A stretch of DNA of 64,000 nucleotides. Source: Peptoniphilus_B koenoeneniae. GTDB taxonomy: Bacteria > Bacillota > Clostridia > Tissierellales > Peptoniphilaceae. Below are positions 33,897-43,090 of this stretch, one piece after another. The position numbers were made by a program, and so were the translations under genes. The stretch spans positions 186,001 through 250,000 of the forward strand of contig NZ_JAUSTN010000001.1 of NCBI RefSeq assembly GCF_030812875.1. The letters run 5' to 3'. Every line of letters starts with the position of its first letter. Position 1 is the first letter of the stretch. Below the pieces are notes generated by a model. It was given only the letters and a program-made list of their open reading frames with translations. It was not told the DNA's origin and searched no databases.

Positions 33897-36080
33897 ATGA
33901 AAAAAATTATTACATTTTTCTTAATTGTATTACTTTTGCCAATAAATGTCTTTGCAAATTTAAGTGAAAACAATTCAGAAAATATATCTACTGCAATCAC
34001 AAAAACTGAGTATACTTACAAAATTAATGAAAATAAGTCTACAAAAGTTGTAGTTCTTGTTTGTGATTTAAATAATCCTTATTTTAAAATAGATTTAATG
34101 ACAGGAAAAGGAAAATACACACAAAGAGCAAGTGTTTCAGATATGGCTGATTCTACAAATGCTTTAGCTGCAACTAACGGTGATTTCTTCAACATGGCTC
34201 TTCAAGGAGTGCCCGAAGGCCCTTCAATGGAAGATGGAGTTTTATATTCTTCTCAAAGTATAATAACTGAAGTTTATTGCCTTGGAATTGACGAAAACAA
34301 TAAAGGAGAAATACTTCAAATTAAATCCTCGGGATCAGTAACTGCACCTAATGGACAAACTTTTCCCATTGCTGGTTTAAACAGAAGTTATTATTGGTAC
34401 GATACAACTAAAGAATATTCTCACGAAAGTAAAATTCAAGCTTACAATGATATGTGGGCTGCAAAGTCTCGTGGAGATAAAAAAAATTCGGAAATTTTAG
34501 TTGGAGCTGACGGAACTATTGAACAAATAAGTGTGGATAAAAATTTCCCTTTTGCTGTTCCTCAAGGAAAAACAATACTTCAAGTGTCAAAAAAAGCCAA
34601 AGAATTTTTTGACAAGAATACAAAAATTGGAGATAAAATTCAAATTGAAAATAATATTTCTCCAAATAAAAACTGGAAATTTTTAATAGGCGGCCACGCC
34701 CTTTTAGTTAATGATAATAAACCTGTAAAATACACAAAAGATATAAATGTTCTTGGAGGTAGACGTGCAAGAACTGCTGCTGGAGTTTCAAAAGATGGAA
34801 GCAAGTTATTCTTATTAAGTGCAGAAGGAAGGACAAGTCGTTCAGCTGGACTAACTTTAAATGATATGTCTAAAATATTTGTAGAACTCGGCTGTTATAG
34901 AGCTTTTAATTTAGATGGTGGAGGCTCTACAGCAATGGTTGTAAAAAAACTTGGGGATACTCAAAGAACAAGAATAATAAATCCTGAAAAAAATAATGCC
35001 GAAAGAAAAGTTGTAAACGGAATTGGACTTCACACTACAGCCCCTGCAACTGGAATTCTTGCAGGTTTTAAAATTGCAGGTCCTGATACTTTATATATAG
35101 GTCAATCTGCAAAGTATTCAATAAAGAGTGCTTGGGATACAAATTTAATTCCCATGGATATAAAAAATATAGGCTATTCAGTCTATGATATGAGCGGTCA
35201 AGAAACAAATTGGAATGGAGAATATTTCCTTGCAACAATTCCTGGACCTATAGATATAGCCATAACCAGTGCCGATGGTATAAGCGGTTTAAAAACCGTT
35301 AATATTAAAGATTTAAGCGACTTAAAAGATTTGCAAGTTATTCCAAGTATGGAAATTGTAGGTAATAATTCACAAGTCGATTTGCAATTTAAAGGAATTG
35401 ACAATAGTAATAAAAGCTTTGATTTAAATCCGCAAATTTTTACTATTTCATCTGATGATGGAGTAATTTCAGATTTTGGAAATGGAAAAATTTTAATTAA
35501 TGAAATGATAAATCCTTATATTACTTTAAATATTCAAAACGGAAATAGAAAATTTCAAACAATTTTACTTTCTAAGGATGCATCTACAATTAAAATGAAA
35601 ATAAATGATCAAAATTACTTTGTAAATAATATTCCCGGTAAAATGGACGCAAAGCCTTTTGTTAAAAACTCAAGAACTCTTGTGCCTATAAGATTTATTG
35701 TTGAAGCTTTAAAGGGAGATGTAAATTGGAATTCTGAAAATAAAACTGTTGAAGTAAAAATTGCAGATAAAAATATTTTAATTCCTATTAATTCAGAATC
35801 TGTAAGTGTTAACGGACAAAATGAAAAAATTGATTCCCCTGCCCTTATAAAAGAAAATAGGACTTATGTTCCCATAAGATTTATTTCAGAAACAATAGGA
35901 ATGAAGGTTTTATATAATGATAAAAATAGAGAAATAACTATTGTAGATACAAGCAAGTCAGTAAATAAAAATACTGTACCTAATTCTGAAAATAAGGAAA
36001 ATATAAATTCCAATAATAAGCAAAATAAGAACGTGCAACAAAATAATAATAATAATTCAAAAGATTTAACTAATAATTAA
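33897..36080 (+). CDS. Secreted phosphodiester glycosidase (NAGPA family) with copper-amine-oxidase-like C-domain
   Basis: The 727-residue precursor has a signal peptide (MKKIITFFLIVLLLPINVFA). A NAGPA/phosphodiester glycosidase domain follows (about 45-385) with AATNGDFFNM, FLIGGHALLV, RRARTAAGVS and NLDGGGSTAMV (338-348). A middle region of about 190 residues has Ig-like character. Two copper-amine-oxidase-like repeats (RTLVPIRFIVEAL near 590, RTYVPIRFISETI near 654) precede an Asn/Lys-rich tail. It probably acts on wall or exported glycans, such as teichoic acid phosphodiesters. ATG 33897 follows AAAGGAGGT; an upstream ATG is less likely. Confidence 0.88.
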   Translation: MKKIITFFLIVLLLPINVFANLSENNSENISTAITKTEYTYKINENKSTKVVVLVCDLNNPYFKIDLMTGKGKYTQRASVSDMADSTNALAATNGDFFNMALQGVPEGPSMEDGVLYSSQSIITEVYCLGIDENNKGEILQIKSSGSVTAPNGQTFPIAGLNRSYYWYDTTKEYSHESKIQAYNDMWAAKSRGDKKNSEILVGADGTIEQISVDKNFPFAVPQGKTILQVSKKAKEFFDKNTKIGDKIQIENNISPNKNWKFLIGGHALLVNDNKPVKYTKDINVLGGRRARTAAGVSKDGSKLFLLSAEGRTSRSAGLTLNDMSKIFVELGCYRAFNLDGGGSTAMVVKKLGDTQRTRIINPEKNNAERKVVNGIGLHTTAPATGILAGFKIAGPDTLYIGQSAKYSIKSAWDTNLIPMDIKNIGYSVYDMSGQETNWNGEYFLATIPGPIDIAITSADGISGLKTVNIKDLSDLKDLQVIPSMEIVGNNSQVDLQFKGIDNSNKSFDLNPQIFTISSDDGVISDFGNGKILINEMINPYITLNIQNGNRKFQTILLSKDASTIKMKINDQNYFVNNIPGKMDAKPFVKNSRTLVPIRFIVEALKGDVNWNSENKTVEVKIADKNILIPINSESVSVNGQNEKIDSPALIKENRTYVPIRFISETIGMKVLYNDKNREITIVDTSKSVNKNTVPNSENKENINSNNKQNKNVQQNNNNNSKDLTNN

Positions 36081-36098
36081 AAATAATTTATGGTAAGA

Positions 36099-36126
36099 AA
36101 AAACTCGCCCTATTTTGGACGAGTTT
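36099..36126. terminator. Bidirectional terminator
   Basis: Arms AAAACTCG and CGAGTTTT flank a loop, with T-tracts on both strands. It lies between the convergent glycosidase and histidine kinase genes and can serve both. Confidence 0.85.
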
Positions 36127-36134
36127 TCTTATTA

Positions 36135-38234
36135 TTAAAAAGTTATAGTTTGTTTAAATAAATCTCCGTCAATGGAAATATTAAATTTTCCTCCTTGGGC
36201 TTCGACAAAAGATTTTGCTATAGATAAACCTATACCAGAGCCTTCTGAATTTCTTGCACTATCTGCTCTTGTAAATCTTTCAAAAAGGCTTTGACTATCT
36301 ATGTTAAGCTCATAATTTGCAATATTTTTTATTATTAAATACAATTTCACATCTTTTATTAAATCAATGTAAACTCTCGTCCCCTTTAGAGCATACTTAT
36401 AAATATTACTCATAATATTATCAAGAACTCTTTGAGTTTTATTTGCATCTAAATACAATATAGTTGGTTGATCAGATAAATTTAGCTTTATTTCTAAATG
36501 TTTTTCATCAAATTTATCCTGCCATTCCCCAAGGACTTGATAAAGCATTTCCTTTAAATCTATCCTCTCAGGTTTTATTTCTATAACTCCTGAAGAAATT
36601 TTTGAAATTTCAAAAAGATCTTCAATTAAATTTTTTATTCTTATACTTTTTTCAAATATTATTTCAGAGTATTTTTTTATATCTTCCTCTTTTAAATCAT
36701 TGTTTTTCAAAAGTTCTGAATAATTAATTATAGAAGTAAGCGGAGTTTTTAAATCGTGAGAAACATTTGTAATAAGCTCAGATTTTAACTTTTCGCTTTT
36801 TATAGCATCATTAACTGCATTTTGAAGGTTAGAATTAATATTATTTAAATTGTCTGAAAGCTTATCAAAGCCTCTTACATTTTTAATTTTGTCATCAAAG
36901 TTTCCATCTTTCATTTTTTCAGTCTTTGCAATAATATTTTTAAACTCTTTTAAATTTTTATAAATGAACAGAAAAACAAAGACTAAAAATATAAGCCAAC
37001 AAATTATTAAGATTTCTCTGTAGTAATCAATTCCAAATACGCTCGCCGCAAAGACACCAAGTAAAAATAAAAATACAAAAATAATAATAAGCTTGATTCC
37101 GTTTAAGTTCCCCAAACCGAATACTGATTGAATAGCATTTATAAGACGCAAGCCAGCAGAATTTTCTATAACTTTTGAATTTGTTCTATTTATCCACAAA
37201 TCTTTTATTAAAAATACAAGTAAAAATAATAAAAGACTTAAAATCACTTTTGATAATAAGTAAATGTTGAAATTTTTATTAAATACTCTTATAAAACTTT
37301 CATTGTATAAAATAACATTATCTAAAACTTTCCACGATACTCTAAAAGTAATGGCTAATAGAAGTAAAAAGAATAAAATATAAATTTCCAAAGGAATTTT
37401 AAATAATATTTCTTTAAATTTTCCTTCCAGTTTTGAGTTTTTAAAAGAAAAGGCAAATATTATAAGACCTAAAGCATAAATATTTAAAAATATTTTAGTT
37501 ATAGGGACTGTATAAGCTAAAGAATTTAAAGTATTTATAAAGTTTGAAAATTCCTTGGATTTATAATTTACAGCATAATAAAAATTTAGGGATTTTATGT
37601 CCTTGCTATTAATATTTTTATAAATGTCATATAAATTTCTTTTAAAATCCTTAACAAAATCTTCTCCCATATAATTTTTTGAAAGTTCAAATTCTCCAAA
37701 AGTTCCTTTTAACTTTTCATAATTATCCTTTATCTTTACCTCTCCGTCCCTGCAAACTCCCTTTACAACATAATCTTCATTTAAATTTTCAATATCCTGT
37801 GGGTCTTCTTGATCATAAGTATCCATATTAGATAAATATCTTGTAGAAAATTTGTTTGCTTTTGCGTTATATTCTTTAATTACTTTTTCTTCGTCATAAC
37901 TTCCTTGAGGACCTTCAAATACAAGATTATCATATCTGTCAGTTACTACGATTCTATCGTCTGTTGCCGTTACATAAAGGGAAGATTGGTCTATAGGTTT
38001 AATTTTTTTATAAGATCTTATGGCAAATTTTATAATCGAACTTCTATTGTCTTCTCTCTTATATAAAGTACCACCTAAAAAATCTTTTAAATAAAAATTT
38101 ATACTTGTTCCAAAATCATTTTTTATAGAATAAATTTTATTATGAGAAAAAATAAATATAAAAGAAAAAATTATGAAAGTCCAAATAAGCAAAAATTTTA
38201 CCATATATTTTTGATTTTCAAAATATTTTTTCAA
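36135..38234 (-). CDS. Sensor histidine kinase
   Basis: The 699-residue kinase has an N-terminal membrane helix, an extracytoplasmic region of about 210 residues, then about six further helices (240-430). A HAMP-like linker, HisKA with VSHDLKTPLTS (His about 493) and a HATPase domain with DNIMSNIYKYA and SEGSGIGLSIAKS follow. The usual DxGxG box is replaced by KNIANYELN, as in a known Firmicutes kinase group. It lies 4 bases after its response regulator gene and would control it. Signal unknown; envelope sensing is plausible. Confidence 0.93.
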   Translation of the reverse strand: MKKYFENQKYMVKFLLIWTFIIFSFIFIFSHNKIYSIKNDFGTSINFYLKDFLGGTLYKREDNRSSIIKFAIRSYKKIKPIDQSSLYVTATDDRIVVTDRYDNLVFEGPQGSYDEEKVIKEYNAKANKFSTRYLSNMDTYDQEDPQDIENLNEDYVVKGVCRDGEVKIKDNYEKLKGTFGEFELSKNYMGEDFVKDFKRNLYDIYKNINSKDIKSLNFYYAVNYKSKEFSNFINTLNSLAYTVPITKIFLNIYALGLIIFAFSFKNSKLEGKFKEILFKIPLEIYILFFLLLLAITFRVSWKVLDNVILYNESFIRVFNKNFNIYLLSKVILSLLLFLLVFLIKDLWINRTNSKVIENSAGLRLINAIQSVFGLGNLNGIKLIIIFVFLFLLGVFAASVFGIDYYREILIICWLIFLVFVFLFIYKNLKEFKNIIAKTEKMKDGNFDDKIKNVRGFDKLSDNLNNINSNLQNAVNDAIKSEKLKSELITNVSHDLKTPLTSIINYSELLKNNDLKEEDIKKYSEIIFEKSIRIKNLIEDLFEISKISSGVIEIKPERIDLKEMLYQVLGEWQDKFDEKHLEIKLNLSDQPTILYLDANKTQRVLDNIMSNIYKYALKGTRVYIDLIKDVKLYLIIKNIANYELNIDSQSLFERFTRADSARNSEGSGIGLSIAKSFVEAQGGKFNISIDGDLFKQTITF

Positions 38235-38238
38235 AATA

Positions 38239-38937
38239 TCAACTCCTTGAAGGATCTACAAATTTATATCCCAGACCCCATTGAACTTTTAAATAAACAG
38301 GCTTTTTAGGATCAACTTCAATTTTCTCTCTTATTCTTCTAATGTGAACAGTTACTGTCTTTGAATCTATGGCAGGTTCATTCCAAATCCTTTCATATAT
38401 TTCATCTATACTGAAAACTCTATTGGGATTTGTCATTAAAAGTTCCAAAATTTTATATTCAAGAAAAGTTAAGTCGATTTTTTTATTTTGCAAATAAATT
38501 GTTTTTTCAGATTTATTTAATCGAACACTGCCTATTATAATCTCATCTTTTTTTTCATTGTCCTTATAGTTGTTATACCTTCTTAAAGTTGCATTTACCC
38601 TTGCCATTAGCTCTAAAGGGTTAAAAGGCTTGGTTATATAATCATCAGCACCTATATTTAAACCTATAACCTTATCATAATCTTCACTTTTTGCAGATAA
38701 AATAATAATCGGCACATAAGAATCTTCCCTAATTTTAATTATAGCTTCTTCCCCATTCATTACAGGCATCATTAAATCCATAATTATTAGGTCCGGTTTT
38801 TCTTCTTTATATTTTTTTACAGCTTCTTTTCCATCTGATGCAAAAATTACATTATACTTTTCGTTATTTAAATAAATTCCAATTAAATCTCTTATTTCTT
38901 TTTCATCTTCCGCTACAAGTATTTTATAAGTATCCAT
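38239..38937 (-). CDS. OmpR/PhoB-family response regulator
   Basis: The 232-residue protein has a receiver domain (phosphoacceptor Asp54 in LIIMDLMMP, acidic pair Glu10-Asp11, Thr/Ser in LSAKS, Lys in TKPFNPLEL) and a winged-helix DNA-binding domain (about 130-230) with DSKTVTVHIRRIREKIE. It is the partner of the kinase 4 bases downstream. ATG 38937 is chosen with GGAGGT five bases upstream; an in-frame start 12 bases earlier lacks such spacing. Confidence 0.95.
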   Translation of the reverse strand: MDTYKILVAEDEKEIRDLIGIYLNNEKYNVIFASDGKEAVKKYKEEKPDLIIMDLMMPVMNGEEAIIKIREDSYVPIIILSAKSEDYDKVIGLNIGADDYITKPFNPLELMARVNATLRRYNNYKDNEKKDEIIIGSVRLNKSEKTIYLQNKKIDLTFLEYKILELLMTNPNRVFSIDEIYERIWNEPAIDSKTVTVHIRRIREKIEVDPKKPVYLKVQWGLGYKFVDPSRS

Positions 38938-39048
38938 TTTTACCTCCACAATTATAATAACAAGATTATATAAAATTAAAGTTTAATATTTCTTACATTT
39001 TTATTAATTTCTTTATTTTTATCTTAATTATAACATCAGAGCGATTTC

Positions 39049-39057
39049 TGTTATAAT
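39049..39057 (+). promoter_or_regulatory. Extended -10 promoter of rqcH
   Basis: TGTTATAAT lies 17 bases before the ATG at 39075, with GAGGTGATGAA as ribosome site. No good -35 is present. Confidence 0.5.
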
Positions 39058-39074
39058 TTTTATGAGGTGATGAA

Positions 39075-40763
39075 ATGGCATTTGATGGAATTGTCATGAT
39101 GGCTCTTGTTGATGAATTAAGAGAAAAAATATTAAATTTAAAAATAGAAAAAATTTACCAACCAAATAAAAATGAAATTCTTATTGCCCTTAGGGGAAAA
39201 GAAAAATTTAAACTTTTTATTTCCGTTGCAAATAATCCGAGGATTAATTTAACGGGAAAAAACTTTGAAAACCCTGTGCAAGCTCCTACCTTTTGTATGG
39301 TTTTGAGAAAACATCTTCAAGGAGGACTTGTAAAAGATATAAGACAATTTAAAACTGACAGAATTTTTTATTTGGATGTTTTAAGTAAAAATGAATTGGG
39401 AGATGAAGTTTTAAAAACTTTAATAGTTGAAATTATGGGAAAATATTCAAACATAATTTTGACTGAAAATAACAAAATAATTGATTCTATAAAAAGAATC
39501 CCCCTTTCCCTTTCAAGAGTAAGACAAATTCTTCCAGGACTTATATATTCTGAAGATCCTATAAGTACAAAACTTGATCCTCGCACAATAAGTAAAGAAG
39601 ATTTTAAAATTTTATTTGAAAAGGACGAAACTTCAAAAGCTTTTAAAAAATTTTTTATGAATAATTTTACTGGCATAAGTCCTCTTATTGCAAGAGAACT
39701 TTGCCTTATTTTAAAAGTTGATGAAGATGCTCCAAAAAATGCAATTTCTTATGATGATAATTTTTATGATGCATTTATAAATTTTTATAAAAATTTAAAG
39801 CCCTTTAAGGCAAGAGAAATTTACGTTGATAAAAAACTTTTTGATTATGCAGCTTTTGAACCCTTATCCTATCAAGGGCAGGAAATGGTTGCTTTTAATA
39901 GCATTTCAAATTTAATTGAAGAATTTTCAGATAAGAAATATGAAAATTCTATTTCAAATGAACTGGAAAATGAATTAAAAAAACTTGTGGAAAAAAATTT
40001 AAATAGGCAAGTTTCTAAACTTGAAAAGTTGAATTTTGAAATGGAAGAAGCTAAAAATCGTGATATTTATAAAGTTTATGGAGATTTAATTTCTTCAAAT
40101 TTTTATAGAATTGAAAACAACATCAAGGAAATATCTCTTGAAAATTTTTATGACAATATGAAACTTATAAAAATTCCCCTTGATCAGAAGTTAAATCCCC
40201 AACTAAACGCTCAAAAATATTACAAAAAATTTCAAAAACTTAAAAATAGAGAAATGTTTTTAAAAGATCAAATTGAAAATACGAAATCATCTATTGAATA
40301 TTTAAAAAGCGTCCTTTTAAATATAAGCTTATGCGAAAATTCTTCCGAACTTAAAGAAATTCATGAAGAATTAAAAGAAACTGGTTATATAAACAAAAAA
40401 GCTAATAAAAAAATTAAAAAATCATCAATTATGGAATTTAAAACTGATGACGGTTTTACAATTTTAGTTGGAAAAAATAACAGACAAAATGAAGAACTTA
40501 CTTTCAAAATTGCTACAAGGGACAGTCTTTGGTTTCACGTTCAAGCTTCCACCGGATCTCATGTCCTTATTAAATATGACGGCAGAAATTATTCTGTTAA
40601 CGCTATTGAAAAAGCTGCACAACTTGCAAAAAAATTTTCTTCAGAAAAATTTTCAAATAACGTCCCTGTTGATTACACTTTAAAAAAATTTGTAAAAAGG
40701 CATCCTGCCAAAATTCCAGGACTTGTATTATACACTGACTTTAAAACCATTATAGTAAAATAA
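39075..40763 (+). CDS. rqcH: Rqc2/RqcH family ribosome-quality-control protein (NFACT)
   Basis: RqcH binds obstructed 50S subunits carrying peptidyl-tRNA and adds C-terminal alanine tails that mark the peptide for degradation. The 562-residue protein has an NFACT-N domain with the essential Asp-Arg pair (Asp95-Arg96 in KTDRIFYL), a helix-hairpin-helix region, a coiled coil (about 295-445), and the NFACT-R domain with LWFHVQASTGSHVLI. It has also been named fibronectin-binding protein. It is a monocistronic plus-strand gene ending at a terminator. Confidence 0.94.
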   Translation: MAFDGIVMMALVDELREKILNLKIEKIYQPNKNEILIALRGKEKFKLFISVANNPRINLTGKNFENPVQAPTFCMVLRKHLQGGLVKDIRQFKTDRIFYLDVLSKNELGDEVLKTLIVEIMGKYSNIILTENNKIIDSIKRIPLSLSRVRQILPGLIYSEDPISTKLDPRTISKEDFKILFEKDETSKAFKKFFMNNFTGISPLIARELCLILKVDEDAPKNAISYDDNFYDAFINFYKNLKPFKAREIYVDKKLFDYAAFEPLSYQGQEMVAFNSISNLIEEFSDKKYENSISNELENELKKLVEKNLNRQVSKLEKLNFEMEEAKNRDIYKVYGDLISSNFYRIENNIKEISLENFYDNMKLIKIPLDQKLNPQLNAQKYYKKFQKLKNREMFLKDQIENTKSSIEYLKSVLLNISLCENSSELKEIHEELKETGYINKKANKKIKKSSIMEFKTDDGFTILVGKNNRQNEELTFKIATRDSLWFHVQASTGSHVLIKYDGRNYSVNAIEKAAQLAKKFSSEKFSNNVPVDYTLKKFVKRHPAKIPGLVLYTDFKTIIVK

Positions 40764-40789
40764 GAGCCTAAATAGGCTCCTATTTTTTT
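40764..40789 (+). terminator. Terminator of rqcH
   Basis: Stem GAGCCT / AGGCTC with a short loop, followed by seven T. It begins directly after the stop codon. Confidence 0.88.
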
Positions 40790-40841
40790 CTTATTTAATT
40801 TTTATTATGTAAATTAATTTTTTCTTTTTAGAATTTTTACA

Positions 40842-40869
40842 AAATAACAGAGCTTGTGCCCTGCTATTT
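40842..40869 (-). terminator. Terminator of yerC-like gene
   Basis: On the minus strand the arms AAATAGCAG and CTGTTATTT pair around a ten-base loop, next to the stop codon at 40870-40872. The T-tract is short. Confidence 0.6.
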
Positions 40870-41184
40870 CTAATTTGGTTTTTTCTTTGAAAAATCTATT
40901 CCTAATCTTTCTAAAACTAATTTATATCCGTCACTTCCGTAATTAAGTGATCTGTTAATTCTTGATATTGTTGCTGTGCTTGCTCCTGTCTCATCTTCAA
41001 TTTCATGATATGTTTTATTTTCAACTAAAAGTTTTACTACTTCAAGTCTTTGAGATATTGCTTGAATTTCTTTTACGGTACAGATATCATCAAAAAATCT
41101 ATAACATTCTTCTAAATCTTTTAATTGTAAAATGGCTTCAAAAAGTCCATCCGTTTGCTTGCTTTTAATTTTTGAATTGTACAT
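40870..41184 (-). CDS. YerC/YecD family TrpR-like regulator
   Basis: This 104-residue protein matches the YerC/YecD group of TrpR-fold proteins: LKDLEECYRFFDDICTVKEIQAISQRLEVVKLL, then a helix-turn-helix YHEIEDETGASTATISRINRSLNYG. It is a likely DNA-binding repressor with unknown ligand. It has its own promoter (41215-41243) and a GGAGGT site. Confidence 0.93.
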   Translation of the reverse strand: MYNSKIKSKQTDGLFEAILQLKDLEECYRFFDDICTVKEIQAISQRLEVVKLLVENKTYHEIEDETGASTATISRINRSLNYGSDGYKLVLERLGIDFSKKKPN

Positions 41185-41214
41185 TTTTACCTCCTAACCC
41201 ATTTATGCGTAACT

Positions 41215-41243
41215 ATATTAACAGTTTTGCACACTAAAGTCAA
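41215..41243 (-). promoter_or_regulatory. Sigma-A promoter of yerC-like gene
   Basis: On the minus strand TTGACT (-35) is 17 bases from TAATAT (-10), 30 bases before the ATG. Confidence 0.7.
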
Positions 41244-41293
41244 GAAAATTATATTTTTTTCTAAATTATTTATTATTATTTTATATTTTATGT

Positions 41294-41316
41294 AAAAAAA
41301 GCCCCTAAGGGCTTTT
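41294..41316 (-). terminator. Terminator of rubrerythrin gene
   Basis: Stem AAAGCCC / GGGCTTT with a TTAG loop, followed on the minus strand by T7. It is 14 bases after the stop codon. Confidence 0.9.
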
Positions 41317-41329
41317 AATTAATTTTTTA

Positions 41330-41875
41330 TTAATATTCAACGAATTTTGAAGATTTTGTTCCGCAAATTGGGCAAGTTTCTTCACTTGCATCGAATGTTA
41401 TATATCCACAAATTGGGCAAAGGAAAATTTTATCAGCTTGAAGATCTTTTCCATTGTCAACGTCTTCTTTTGCTTTTAAAAATCTTACTTCATGAACTTT
41501 TTCAGCTTCTATTGCAAATCTCATTGCTTTTACTGCTTCTTTTTCTCCTTGCATTTCAGCTACTGCTATATATGCTGGATACATTTGTGTAAATTCAAAT
41601 CTTTCTCCATTTGCAGCACCTTGTAAATTTTCTGAAGTTTCTCCAATTCCAAATCCTGCACCTGATACAACTGTAAAGTCTCCCTTTACATCTTTAAGGG
41701 CATTGAAGTGTAATTTTGCATGAACTCTTTCTGCTTCACTTGTTGCATCAAAAAGTCTTTTTACATTTTTAAAACCGTCTTTTTCTGCTTTTTCTCCCCA
41801 AATTCCATATCTCATGTGAGCTTGGCTTTCTCCACCGAATGCAGATCTTAAATTTTCACTTGTCATTTGATTCAT
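41330..41875 (-). CDS. rbr: Rubrerythrin
   Basis: Rubrerythrin is a peroxide-scavenging di-iron protein of anaerobes. The 181-residue protein has a four-helix bundle with Glu/His ligands (GESQAHMRYG, EAERVHAKLH, EMQGEKEA, EAEKVHEVRF) and a C-terminal rubredoxin-like Fe(Cys)4 site with two CPICG motifs. ATG 41875 follows GGAGG. It has its own promoter and terminator, consistent with independent oxidative-stress control. Confidence 0.96.
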   Translation of the reverse strand: MNQMTSENLRSAFGGESQAHMRYGIWGEKAEKDGFKNVKRLFDATSEAERVHAKLHFNALKDVKGDFTVVSGAGFGIGETSENLQGAANGERFEFTQMYPAYIAVAEMQGEKEAVKAMRFAIEAEKVHEVRFLKAKEDVDNGKDLQADKIFLCPICGYITFDASEETCPICGTKSSKFVEY

Positions 41876-41921
41876 TATTTTTTCCTCCCAAATTTCATTA
41901 TATTAATTAACCACTAATATT

Positions 41922-41950
41922 ATTATACAAAATGTACTAAAATTAAGCAA
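41922..41950 (-). promoter_or_regulatory. Sigma-A promoter of rubrerythrin gene
   Basis: On the minus strand TTGCTT (-35) is 17 bases from TATAAT (-10), 46 bases before the ATG. The 46-base leader is A/T-rich; no clear PerR-type palindrome was recognised. Confidence 0.65.
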
Positions 41951-41960
41951 TTTAAATGAA

Positions 41961-41991
41961 AATAACGTGATTATTAATTAACCACGTTATT
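41961..41991 (-). terminator. Terminator of prfA operon
   Basis: Arms AATAACGTG and CACGTTATT pair on the minus strand around a 13-base A/T loop, followed by a weak T-tract, 20 bases after the prfA stop. Confidence 0.65.
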
Positions 41992-42010
41992 ATAAAAATT
42001 ATTTAAATTT

Positions 42011-43090
42011 TTAATTTAATTCTTTATCCATATTTTCAATTTTTTTTGCTTGTGAATATTGAGTAAGTGCATCTATTAATTCATCAAGTTCTCCGTCATT
42101 TATTGCATCTATTTTATGACTTGTAAGCCCTATTCTATGGTCTGTTACTCTTCCTTGGGGATAATTGTATGTCCTTATTCTTTCAGACCTATCTCCTGTT
42201 CCTATCTGGTTTTTCTTTTCTGCTGATAATTCTTTATTTTGCTCTTGTATTTTCATGTCATAGAGTTTTGTTTTTAATATTTTCATAGCTTTTTCTTTGT
42301 TTCTAAGTTGACTTTTCTCATCTTGCATTGAAATAACTATGCCTGTTGGAATATGGGTAAGCCTTACTGCTGAGTCTGTGGTGTTTACACATTGTCCACC
42401 ATTTCCTGAAGCTCTGAAAACGTCGATTTGAATGTCCTGCGGATTTATTTCCACTTCTACATCTTCTGCTTCTGGTAGGACTGCTACTGTTGCTGTTGAT
42501 GTATGAATTCTTCCTCCGCTTTCGGTTTCAGGTACTCTTTGAACTCTATGAACTCCTGATTCAAATTTTAGTTTTGAATAGGCTCCTTTACCTTCAATCA
42601 TAAATACAACTTCTTTATAACCACCAATTCCTATTTCATTTGTGGACATTACATCTACTTTCCAGCCGTTTCTTTCTGCATATCTTGTGTATTGTCTAAA
42701 TAAAACTCCGGCAAAAAGTGCAGCTTCATCTCCGCCGACGCCTGCTCTTATTTCAACTATAACATTTCTGTTGTCATTAGGATCTTTTGGCACTAAAAGT
42801 ATTTTCAATTCTTCTTCTATTTCTGAGACTTTATCTTCATCTTCTTTTAATTCTTCTTTAACGAGTTCTTTCATTTCATCGTCAAGTTTTTCTTGAAGCA
42901 TTTTCTTTAAGTCTTCTATATTTTCTTTTGTGCTTTTATATTCTTTATATTTCTCAACTATAGGTCCTAAATTGGCATACTCTATAGATACTTTTTGGAA
43001 TAATTCTGAATTGTTTATAACATTAACATCAATAAGTTGTTTTTCCAGTTCCTTATATTTTTCTTGAAACACTTCTAAATTTTCAAACAT
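42011..43090 (-). CDS. prfA: Peptide chain release factor 1
   Basis: RF1 ends translation at UAA and UAG. The 359-residue protein has the peptidyl-hydrolysis GGQ motif in ASGNGGQCVN and the RF1-type segments VHRVQRVPETESGGRIHTST and SERIRTYNYPQGRVTDHR. It overlaps prmC (TAATG), whose product methylates the GGQ glutamine. A GAGGTGAG site precedes the ATG. The length is standard. Confidence 0.96.
   Translation of the reverse strand: MFENLEVFQEKYKELEKQLIDVNVINNSELFQKVSIEYANLGPIVEKYKEYKSTKENIEDLKKMLQEKLDDEMKELVKEELKEDEDKVSEIEEELKILLVPKDPNDNRNVIVEIRAGVGGDEAALFAGVLFRQYTRYAERNGWKVDVMSTNEIGIGGYKEVVFMIEGKGAYSKLKFESGVHRVQRVPETESGGRIHTSTATVAVLPEAEDVEVEINPQDIQIDVFRASGNGGQCVNTTDSAVRLTHIPTGIVISMQDEKSQLRNKEKAMKILKTKLYDMKIQEQNKELSAEKKNQIGTGDRSERIRTYNYPQGRVTDHRIGLTSHKIDAINDGELDELIDALTQYSQAKKIENMDKELN

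Noticed and set aside
39075..40763. Fibronectin-binding adhesin
   Set aside because: The NFACT architecture with the Asp95-Arg96 pair and no signal peptide fits the ribosome-quality-control factor RqcH; the adhesin name is historical.
42011..43090. Release factor 2 (prfB)
   Set aside because: The RF1-type sequence, the pairing with prmC, and the lack of the programmed frameshift typical of prfB favour RF1.
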